Source: Syntrophus sp. (in: bacteria)
GTDB taxonomy: Bacteria; Desulfobacterota; Syntrophia; Syntrophales; UBA8958
Direction of reading: 5' to 3'
Length of the DNA: 6,088 nucleotides
NCBI GenBank assembly: GCA_003451635.1
Contig: DMAT01000051.1
Span: 1-6,088, forward strand
The notes below the pieces were generated by a model. That model was not told the DNA's origin, searched no databases, and saw nothing but the letters and a program-made list of their open reading frames with translations. Every line of letters starts with the position of its first letter. The stretch's first letter is position 1. A program made the translations under genes and the position numbers. Shown piece by piece: positions 1 through 5,028 of the stretch.

Positions 1-1
1 A

Positions 2-391
2 ATCTGTTTTGCCGATATTTATCAAAAGTCAAAATCCCTTTTGAAAGGAGACGAACCTGTCCTGATTAAAGGGCAACTTGATGTCTCCGAAGAAAATGTC
101 AAAATAGTCGCCAACGATATCAAATCTCTTCAGGATGCCCCGGATATCTCGCCTTATTTGTCCGTTCATTTCCAGGTCGATGCCCAAGGCATGTCAAGCG
201 ATGATTACATTTTACAAATCAAATATTTATCTGATAAACATAAGGGATCATCTGAAGGATATATTCATTTGCTCAATGGAAACAGTGAGACGATAATATT
301 CTTAGGTAATGAACGCCGCTTCCAGTTGACTCCGGAGCTCTTGAAGGCAACCCGCCTTGTCCTGGGACCTAATTCCGTAAAATATCGATGA
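2..391 (+). CDS. dnaE: DNA polymerase III subunit alpha, C-terminal fragment (5' end outside window)
   Basis: The reading frame is open from base 2 and ends at TGA 389-391, giving 129 residues of a protein whose full length is usually about 1,100-1,200. The segment starting ICFADIYQKSK, followed by DEPVLIKGQLDVSEENVKI, matches the OB-fold near the C-terminus of bacterial DnaE (family pattern: F-x-D-x-Y-x-K, then a 'LL-E-G-V' strand). The remaining roughly 75 residues resemble the small C-terminal domain that contacts the tau clamp-loader subunit, ending in LGPNSVKYR. The protein is the replicative polymerase catalytic subunit; the catalytic PHP and palm domains lie upstream of the window. The TTG at 41 behind a purine-rich stretch (gaaaggag follows it, so it is not a correctly placed ribosome site) is internal and not a start. 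Recognition is from remembered family pattern, not alignment. Confidence 0.85.
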   Translation: MCFADIYQKSKSLLKGDEPVLIKGQLDVSEENVKIVANDIKSLQDAPDISPYLSVHFQVDAQGMSSDDYILQIKYLSDKHKGSSEGYIHLLNGNSETIIFLGNERRFQLTPELLKATRLVLGPNSVKYR

Positions 392-392
392 A

Positions 393-1115
393 ATGTTATA
401 CCGCGAGCGAACATATAGGAATTCCGTCGCAACCAATGATCTCGTTTCCTTTCATGTCTCTGTCCTGGAAACAGACCTCTTTATCGCCGCTGATCATGAT
501 CTGTCCGCGATTGCTCTCGCCTCCGTAATCAAGCATCGAAACTATCTTGAGTCCTATATTCAACGATATCCTAGGTTTTTAACATCATTACAACCCATCT
601 CCGGAGACCGATTTGCGCCTGGGATAGTTCGCGACATGATTGAGGCGGGAATTGCCGCACAGGTCGGGCCAATGGCAGCTGTGGCCGGGGCGATGGCAAA
701 GTTTGTTGGTATGGATCTTCTTTGCCATAGTGAAAATGTCATTGTAGAAAATGGCGGCGACATCTTCATGAATACCCATACTGAGCGGCGGGTATCAATC
801 TTTGCCGGAGAATCTCCTTTAAGTGAGCAGGTGTTTCTGCGCATCACGCCGGCGGAAATACCCCTTGGGATTTGCACTTCCTCCGCCACGGTGGGACCTT
901 CGATAAGTTTCGGAAGGGCAGACGCCATATGCGTGCTGTCGCAATCAGCAAGTTTGGCCGATGCGGCGGCCTCGCGGATCGGAAACCAGGTGAAAACCAC
1001 CGGTGACATAAAAAAGGCGTTGAACCTCGGGGCGGGTATTGCCGGGGTGAAAGGAATTGTAATTATAATGGGTGAAACGATGGGTGCCTGGGGTCAAGTC
1101 CAATTCTGCGATTAA
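393..1115 (+). CDS. UPF0280 family protein (ApbE-like fold, function unknown)
   Basis: This is a complete 240-residue protein, the usual size for UPF0280. Its ATG lies one base after the dnaE stop, with no good Shine-Dalgarno sequence, so translation is probably coupled to dnaE. Landmarks are the N-terminal YRERTYRNSV, a Gly/Ala-rich GPMAAVAGAMA at 92-102, ENGGDIF at 119-125, CTSSATVGPSISFGRADA at 161-178, and SLADAAAS at 187-194. The NGGDI and LADAxAS segments parallel the GGD/N and ADAxAT motifs of ApbE flavin transferases. The long ApbE loop containing the HxxDPxTG motif appears to be replaced by the short VGPSISFGRADA stretch, so flavinylation activity should not be assumed. Asp190 and Ser194 sit where ApbE has an Asp-x3-Thr metal pair (inference). 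There is no signal peptide, so the protein is probably cytoplasmic. Family members are known from methanogens and anaerobic bacteria, with no established role. The 40 bases after the stop hold no clear terminator. Confidence 0.85.
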   Translation: MLYRERTYRNSVATNDLVSFHVSVLETDLFIAADHDLSAIALASVIKHRNYLESYIQRYPRFLTSLQPISGDRFAPGIVRDMIEAGIAAQVGPMAAVAGAMAKFVGMDLLCHSENVIVENGGDIFMNTHTERRVSIFAGESPLSEQVFLRITPAEIPLGICTSSATVGPSISFGRADAICVLSQSASLADAAASRIGNQVKTTGDIKKALNLGAGIAGVKGIVIIMGETMGAWGQVQFCD

Positions 1116-1155
1116 AGTTTACATAACATATCTTATCCGACATTATATTTTTGTC

Positions 1156-2115
1156 CTATAAACCTTCCTCTGCCAGTTGTTTAACAATTAATGACTGTTT
1201 TTCAGTTATATGCTTTGGAACCATCACGTTGATTTTTACGTATTGATCTCCTTTGAGTCCTCCTTTTAACCCGGGAACGCCGTAACCCTTCATACGTATC
1301 TTGGTGTTGTTCTGGGTGCCCGGTGGGATCTTTAGGCGTTTGGTTGCCCCGTCAATTGTCGGTACATCGATACTCGTTCCGAGAACCGCCTGAGTGAAGT
1401 TAATGGACTTCTCAAAATAAATGTCGTTTCCATCCCGGGCAAAGAGGGGATGAGCAAGGATGGTAATATTCAGATACAGATCGCCGGCGGTACCGCCATC
1501 AATACCCTGACCGCCCTTCCCCATAAGGCGCAATTTTTTACCGGTGCTGATTCCAGCGGGTATTTTCACGTTGATTTCATCCACCCGATCTTCCCGTTGC
1601 AGGGCCAGTTTCTTTTCGATTCCTGAAACCGATTCTTCCAGGGTAATGGAAAGATTGTATTGCAGATCCTGACCTTGTTGGGGCATGTGTCCATAGGATT
1701 GACCGCCGCCGCCGAAGAGATCGGCAAAGGGATCATATCCCTGCTGAGGCCCCCCACGCCTTCTCGACCCACCACCCGAACCTGTTCGCGTCGTCCTACC
1801 TCCCGAGCCGCCCAAATCAAATCCGAAACCCCGCAAAAGATCGTTGAGGTCGAAGTTTTTGAAGATATCCTCCTGAGAATATTTCTGGCGGAATTGATCT
1901 GCCGAACCATACATATCGTATTGATTGCGCTTTTCCTGATCACTAAGGACCGCATAGGCCTCGCTGATCTTTTTGAACTTTTCTTCGGCCTGATTCTTAT
2001 TGTTGGGGTTTCTATCGGGATGCCATTTTAAAGCCAGTTTGCGGTAGGCCTTTTTAATCTCTTCCGTGTTTGCTTTTTTGTCAACTCCTAACAACTGGTA
2101 ATAATCTTCAGCCAT
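1156..2115 (-). CDS. DnaJ-family co-chaperone, class B (no zinc finger), CbpA-like
   Basis: This 319-residue J-domain protein stimulates Hsp70 (DnaK) ATP hydrolysis and delivers unfolded clients in the cytoplasm. The J domain spans residues 4-70, opening with DYYQLLGV and carrying the diagnostic HPD at 32-34 and the helix IV segment RNQYDMYG. A Gly/Phe/Arg-rich linker follows at about 95-145, containing short FxDLFGGGG and GFGFDLGG motifs. The two beta-sandwich client-binding domains run from about 150 to 305 (LQYNLSITLEESVSG, then GDLYLNITILAHPLFARDGND, then the GDQYVKINVMVP end). There are no cysteines, so the four CxxCxGxG zinc repeats of class A DnaJ are absent. That makes it CbpA/DnaJ2-like rather than the canonical DnaJ of a dnaK operon. 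The ATG at 2115 is preceded by GGAG at 2123-2120 with a 4-base spacer. The gene appears monocistronic, convergent with the UPF0280 gene and divergent from the signalling unit. The linker is unusually Arg-rich (about 107-120). Confidence 0.93.
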   Translation of the reverse strand: MAEDYYQLLGVDKKANTEEIKKAYRKLALKWHPDRNPNNKNQAEEKFKKISEAYAVLSDQEKRNQYDMYGSADQFRQKYSQEDIFKNFDLNDLLRGFGFDLGGSGGRTTRTGSGGGSRRRGGPQQGYDPFADLFGGGGQSYGHMPQQGQDLQYNLSITLEESVSGIEKKLALQREDRVDEINVKIPAGISTGKKLRLMGKGGQGIDGGTAGDLYLNITILAHPLFARDGNDIYFEKSINFTQAVLGTSIDVPTIDGATKRLKIPPGTQNNTKIRMKGYGVPGLKGGLKGDQYVKINVMVPKHITEKQSLIVKQLAEEGL

Positions 2116-2147
2116 TTTACTCCGCCCTTCCCTTATTTATGTTCACT

Positions 2148-2175
2148 AAAATACGTACGATGCTCTGTTTGTCAA
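2148..2175 (-). promoter_or_regulatory. Candidate sigma70-type promoter for the dnaJ-family gene
   Basis: On the reverse strand a perfect TTGACA (-35, 2175-2170) is followed by a 16-base spacer and TATTTT (-10, 2153-2148, 4 of 6 to consensus). Transcription would begin around 2141, leaving a leader of about 25 bases before the ATG at 2115. I found no CIRCE operator (TTAGCACTC-N9-GAGTGCTAA), so HrcA control is not supported. Confidence 0.5.
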
Positions 2176-2216
2176 GGTAGCAGATCACCCCAAAAAGGGA
2201 AATGTTCGAAATCACG

Positions 2217-2236
2217 AAAATATTCAGTTGAATTTT
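2217..2236. repeat. Imperfect AT-rich inverted repeat in the divergent intergenic region
   Basis: AAAATATTCA and TGAATTTT form two arms around a 2-base centre (GT). The arms are complementary over 8 bases with one unpaired A. The repeat overlaps the -35 hexamer of the forward promoter candidate, so it could be an operator for a dimeric regulator. It is short and AT-rich, so chance is a real alternative. Confidence 0.25.
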
Positions 2237-2256
2237 AGCAGAAATACCGTTATGTA
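2228..2256 (+). promoter_or_regulatory. Weak sigma70-type promoter candidate for the signalling operon
   Basis: TTGAAT (2228-2233) and TATGTA (2251-2256) are separated by 17 bases and lie just ahead of the gene at 2279. The -35 matches 5 of 6 consensus bases, but the -10 matches only 3 of 6, so the call is tentative. I saw no GG-N10-GC sigma54 element in the region. Confidence 0.3.
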
Positions 2257-2267
2257 CCCATGTAACT

Positions 2268-2275
2268 AGGAAGGA
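2268..2275 (+). promoter_or_regulatory. Ribosome binding site supporting the start at 2279
   Basis: AGGAAGGA is a strong purine-rich Shine-Dalgarno match ending 3 bases before the ATG at 2279 (5 bases if AGGAAG is taken as the core). It fixes the start of the first gene of the signalling unit. Confidence 0.6.
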
Positions 2276-2278
2276 TAT

Positions 2279-2581
2279 ATGGCGAAAAAGATACCGCTTA
2301 GCGATTTAGAGCCGGGTATGATAATCGTGAAGCCGATTACGATGAAAAACGGCATGGTTATACTCGGTGAAGGGGTGGAATTGACCCCGGCCTGGGTTGA
2401 GAGACTCCAGGAGATGGACATCGATGGGGCTTACATAGATGCAACTGAAGAACAAAAGTTGACGAAAGAAGAAGCTTTTGCACAACTCGATGAGCGTTTT
2501 CAGCCGGTTATTAACCGACCATATATGATTCGTCTTAAAGATATACTTAGAGAACACATTGAGGGGCTCTATGAAAAGTGA
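2279..2581 (+). CDS. Small conserved protein resembling the N-terminal module of HD-GYP-type proteins
   Basis: This is a complete 100-residue soluble protein with no cysteine, signal peptide or membrane segment. Residues 5-53 carry the pattern IPLSDLEPGMIIVKPI, then NGMVILGEGVELT, then ERLQEMDIDGAYID. This 'LxPGMxLxxPvxxxxGxxLlxxGxxlt...l.....i..vyi' layout is known from the small beta-rich N-terminal region of some HD-GYP and HDOD-associated proteins. Residues 58-100 are charged and probably helical. The protein ends 11 bases inside the next gene, an HDOD protein, so the two are almost certainly co-translated. A domain usually found attached to an HD-type protein is here a separate polypeptide, which suggests it partners the HDOD protein (inference). 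No catalytic motif is visible and I do not know a specific function. Confidence 0.72.
   Translation: MAKKIPLSDLEPGMIIVKPITMKNGMVILGEGVELTPAWVERLQEMDIDGAYIDATEEQKLTKEEAFAQLDERFQPVINRPYMIRLKDILREHIEGLYEK
2561..2566 (+). promoter_or_regulatory. Ribosome binding site deciding the HDOD start at 2571
   Basis: GAGGGG lies inside the end of the upstream small gene, 4 bases before the ATG at 2571. It favours 2571 over the in-frame TTG at 2559, which would overlap the RBS itself and has no ribosome site of its own. Confidence 0.55.
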
Positions 2582-3410
2582 GACGGTCATCAAAGTCCGC
2601 AAAGCAAGGATTGAAAACATCTCCTCTTTGCCTACGGTCCCGGGTAATCTCCAACGTATCTCTAACATCATCGAAAAACCCAGCCTTACCCTTGACGAGA
2701 TCGGTCGTTTTATCGCCAGCGATCCCGCCCTGGCCTCTAAGGTTCTGAAGATGGTAAACTCTGCCATGTACGGTTTTCCGGGTCGAATCACCGCTGTTTC
2801 CTATGCCGTTATGCTGCTGGGATTGAATGTCGTTAAAGGGCTTCTTTTAGGAATAGCCGTCTTCGATATAATGGAACAGACGATGAGGGGGTTATGGGCC
2901 CATTCCGTGGGCTGCGCTGTGGCGACCCGCTGCATTGCCGAAAAGAAGGGGATTAAGGATCCGGAGGAATTTTACATTGCCGGCCTGCTCCATGATATTG
3001 GCAAGGCCATCCTTGCGCTTGAATATCAGAAAGAATATGAAAAGGCTATGGAAGGGGCAGCTGAGGCGAAAATTCCGATTTATGAGGCTGAAAAAAAAGT
3101 GTTTAGCGATGGCCATGCCGAGGTAGCCATGTGGCTTGCGGAAAAATGGCGTTTCCCCCGCAATCTTGTGGAAGTCATTGCTTACCACCATCGTCCCTCT
3201 CTCTCCCGAACCGCCCCCCTGGAAACGGCCATCATCCATGTTGCCGACATCATTGTTCGCGCCCGCGGCATTGGATTTGCTGGCGATTCTTATGTCCCTG
3301 ATCTGGACACACAGGCCTTCGATCTTTTGAGCCTGTCCGATATCGACATCAAGGAAATACTGCTGAAAATAGACGAAGCAACTGACGCAATTTATGATTC
3401 AACGGAATGA
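2571..3410 (+). CDS. HDOD domain signalling protein retaining HD-type ligands
   Basis: This 279-residue protein (from ATG 2571) is dominated by an HDOD domain at about 17-215. Diagnostic segments are SSLPTVPGNLQRI at 18-30, IASDPALASKVLKMVNSAMYG at 48-68, AVMLLGLNVVKGLLL at 79-93, and AGLLHDIGKAIL at 137-148. HDOD proteins are HD-superfamily relatives found in bacterial signal transduction, chemotaxis and cell-cycle control, usually considered non-enzymatic scaffolds. Unusually many potential metal ligands of true HD phosphohydrolases are present: His111 (LWAHSVG), His141-Asp142, His182, His206-His207 and Asp226. The start overlaps the preceding gene by 11 bases. The 3' end lies just before, or overlaps, a receiver-GGDEF gene, which links it to cyclic-di-GMP signalling. 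There are no transmembrane segments, and the roughly 60 C-terminal residues are acidic and unassigned. Family identity is firm; enzymatic activity is an open question. Confidence 0.9.
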   Translation: MKSETVIKVRKARIENISSLPTVPGNLQRISNIIEKPSLTLDEIGRFIASDPALASKVLKMVNSAMYGFPGRITAVSYAVMLLGLNVVKGLLLGIAVFDIMEQTMRGLWAHSVGCAVATRCIAEKKGIKDPEEFYIAGLLHDIGKAILALEYQKEYEKAMEGAAEAKIPIYEAEKKVFSDGHAEVAMWLAEKWRFPRNLVEVIAYHHRPSLSRTAPLETAIIHVADIIVRARGIGFAGDSYVPDLDTQAFDLLSLSDIDIKEILLKIDEATDAIYDSTE

Positions 3411-3420
3411 TGGAACGGTT

Positions 3421-4377
3421 ATGAACACTGTCGCTATTTTGTCTCAAGACCCCATTGTTTTCACCATGGTTGAACGAATTCTGAAACAGGATCATCAATT
3501 GATCGTCTTTAGAACAATGCCCGCTGCCCTGGACTACATATACACAACTATTCCCGAACTGATGATTCTTGATATCCGCTCCACAAAGTCATCATGCATT
3601 AACCTTTTGAATCAGCTTAAGGAAGATCCCATCTTCAGCCAGCTCCCCGTCCTGGCAATTTTCGATGATCCAGGCCAGTTAGAACTACTGAAAACCATCC
3701 ATGTTGAAGATTATATTTTCCGAACCATGCTCGAACGGGAAATTATTACCCGCGTTAACTTGTGTATTTGCAGGGCGAAGCGAATCGTTGAATTGAACCC
3801 CCTTACCAGACTTCCCGGCAATAATGCCATCAACCGTCAAATCCAGGAGCGCCTCGACCGGAAGGAATCCTTTGCCCTGGCCTATGCAGATCTTGATTAT
3901 TTCAAACCCTATAACGACAAGTATGGATTTTCGCGTGGGGATGAGGTGATAAAGTTTACGGGACGGCTGATTCTTAACCTGGTTAATGAAAAACAGAGCA
4001 AAGATAATTTTGTGGGTCATATCGGGGGGGATGATTATGTCTTCATCATGGCGCCCTCATTGATTGTCGAGACCTCCGCACATATAATCAGAGCTTTCGA
4101 TCAAATCATTCCCACCTTTTATGATGAGGGGGACAGACAAAAGGGAGTTATCTTTTCAAAGGATCGTCAGGGTAAAGAATGCACCTTTCCTATCATTGGC
4201 ATCTCGATTGGCATCACGGGCAGCCATCTGCGCGCTTTTTGTCATTACGGTGAGATGACCGGCGTCGCCTCGGCCATGAAATCGCTTTCCAAACAGGATG
4301 AGGGCAGCATCTACCGCATTGACCAACGGCAGAAGAATGAAGTCACACCTACCAAAAACATACGCAATAACGGCTAA
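3421..4377 (+). CDS. Degenerate receiver-GGDEF protein (GGDDY variant), putative diguanylate cyclase or c-di-GMP-related effector
   Basis: With the ATG at 3421 this is 318 residues. An in-frame ATG at 3394 would add nine residues, but it has no ribosome site and overlaps the HDOD gene by 17 bases, whereas 3421 follows GGAACGG and begins just before the first receiver strand. Residues 3-115 form a receiver-like fold: VAILSQD, phospho-acceptor candidate Asp51 in LMILDI, and VLAIF. The usual second acidic residue, the Ser/Thr and the Lys before the final helix (here IFRTM) are lost, so it is probably a pseudo-receiver. Residues 125-302 are a GGDEF domain: NPLTRLPGN, metal Asp157 in ADLDYFK, guanine-contact Asn165 and Asp174 (RGDEV), and signature GGDDY at 202-206 where active cyclases have GG(D/E)EF. 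The RxxD inhibitory site is absent. Asp174 is kept, unlike cGAMP-making Hypr enzymes. It may make c-di-GMP weakly, bind GTP, or only sense nucleotide. The protein is cytoplasmic and is the last gene of the unit. Confidence 0.85.
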   Translation: MNTVAILSQDPIVFTMVERILKQDHQLIVFRTMPAALDYIYTTIPELMILDIRSTKSSCINLLNQLKEDPIFSQLPVLAIFDDPGQLELLKTIHVEDYIFRTMLEREIITRVNLCICRAKRIVELNPLTRLPGNNAINRQIQERLDRKESFALAYADLDYFKPYNDKYGFSRGDEVIKFTGRLILNLVNEKQSKDNFVGHIGGDDYVFIMAPSLIVETSAHIIRAFDQIIPTFYDEGDRQKGVIFSKDRQGKECTFPIIGISIGITGSHLRAFCHYGEMTGVASAMKSLSKQDEGSIYRIDQRQKNEVTPTKNIRNNG

Positions 4378-4416
4378 AAGAGCTAATCGAAGTCAATATA
4401 ATCATAGTTTATTCTT

Positions 4417-5025
4417 TTAAGCCGCCCTTCCCAGATGGAAAGCCTTCAGGTTGGCATCAACGACTTTCTTGGGAAAAACCTCCCAGATGATTTTTTCCCA
4501 CATCGTGATCTCCAGATCCAGCCATTGAGACAGGACGCCTAAGAGGGCGGTGTTTTCTGCCCGCAGATTTCCTGCTTTACGAGCTATTTCATGCGCTTTT
4601 ACCACTTTTACTGTTTTAAATGATTCCCTGACAAGATCAATGGCCTGCCCCGGATAGGTCATATCCCCCAGATTGACCGCCGGGGGATAAAGCTCAAGCT
4701 CATTGACGATAATTCTACTGTCCGGTTTTAGGTAATCCAAATAGCGCAGGGATTCCAGTTTTTCAAAGGCCAGGAGAATATCGACATTCCCTTTACGTTC
4801 AATAGGGGAATAGACTTTGCTGCCGTAGCGGACGTGACTTGTCACGCACCCCCCGCGCTGGGCCATACCGTGGACCTCGCTTTTCTTGACGTCCATACCC
4901 GATTCCATCATGACCAGGCAGAGAATATCGCTGGCCCGCAGGATACCCTGCCCGCCGACGCCTGCCATGAGAACGCTTTTGACTTCCGTCGGGTTAATTT
5001 TCTCTATACTTGATTTTTTAGACAT
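4417..5025 (-). CDS. iorB: Indolepyruvate:ferredoxin oxidoreductase, beta subunit
   Basis: This is the complete 202-residue small subunit of the enzyme that oxidatively decarboxylates aryl-2-oxoacids (indolepyruvate, phenylpyruvate, hydroxyphenylpyruvate) to aryl-acyl-CoA, reducing ferredoxin. It belongs to the gamma-type domain of the 2-oxoacid:acceptor oxidoreductase superfamily. Key segments are VLMAGVGGQGILRASDIL at 18-35 with the GVGGQG loop at 22-27, SEVHGMAQRGG at 49-59, and the VDILLAFEKLESLR strand-helix at 81-94. The length is typical for IorB. The start at 5025 has an ideal AGGAGG 8 bases upstream (5039-5034), embedded in the last codons of iorA, and the two genes are separated by 3 bases. 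It therefore belongs to an iorAB operon read leftward and is convergent with the receiver-GGDEF gene. The 39 bases beyond the stop contain only a 7-base AT inverted repeat with a long loop, not a convincing terminator. Confidence 0.93.
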   Translation of the reverse strand: MSKKSSIEKINPTEVKSVLMAGVGGQGILRASDILCLVMMESGMDVKKSEVHGMAQRGGCVTSHVRYGSKVYSPIERKGNVDILLAFEKLESLRYLDYLKPDSRIIVNELELYPPAVNLGDMTYPGQAIDLVRESFKTVKVVKAHEIARKAGNLRAENTALLGVLSQWLDLEITMWEKIIWEVFPKKVVDANLKAFHLGRAA

Positions 5026-5028
5026 GAT

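Noticed and set aside
41..43. TTG as a possible start of a small separate gene
   Set aside because: The frame is open upstream to the window edge and the upstream residues match DnaE, so the codon is internal.
560..1009. Reverse-strand open frame of 149 codons
   Set aside because: It lies wholly inside the UPF0280 gene, which has clear family motifs; the reverse frame has no recognisable motif and no ribosome site of note.
1116..1155. Possible bidirectional terminator between the UPF0280 and dnaJ-family genes
   Set aside because: The only pairing is GACA/TGTC (1139-1142 with 1152-1155), 4 bp, without a GC-rich stem.
1660..2031. Forward open frame of 123 codons with hydrophobic C-terminus
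   Set aside because: It is antisense to the dnaJ-family J domain and linker; the membrane-like look comes from complementing Lys/Glu-rich codons.
2190..2199. CCCC-AAAAA-GGG hairpin in the intergenic region
   Set aside because: The stem is three base pairs; not a meaningful structure.
2116..2278. CIRCE (HrcA) heat-shock operator upstream of the dnaJ-family gene
   Set aside because: No match to the TTAGCACTC / GAGTGCTAA halves on either strand.
2306..2791. Reverse-strand open frame of 161 codons
   Set aside because: It is antisense across the overlap of two well-supported genes, with no family resemblance.
4375..4419. Inverted repeat TAAAAGA / TCTTTTA between the convergent stops as a terminator
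   Set aside because: Only 7 AT-rich base pairs with a 31-base loop, and it consists largely of the two stop codon contexts; too weak to terminate.
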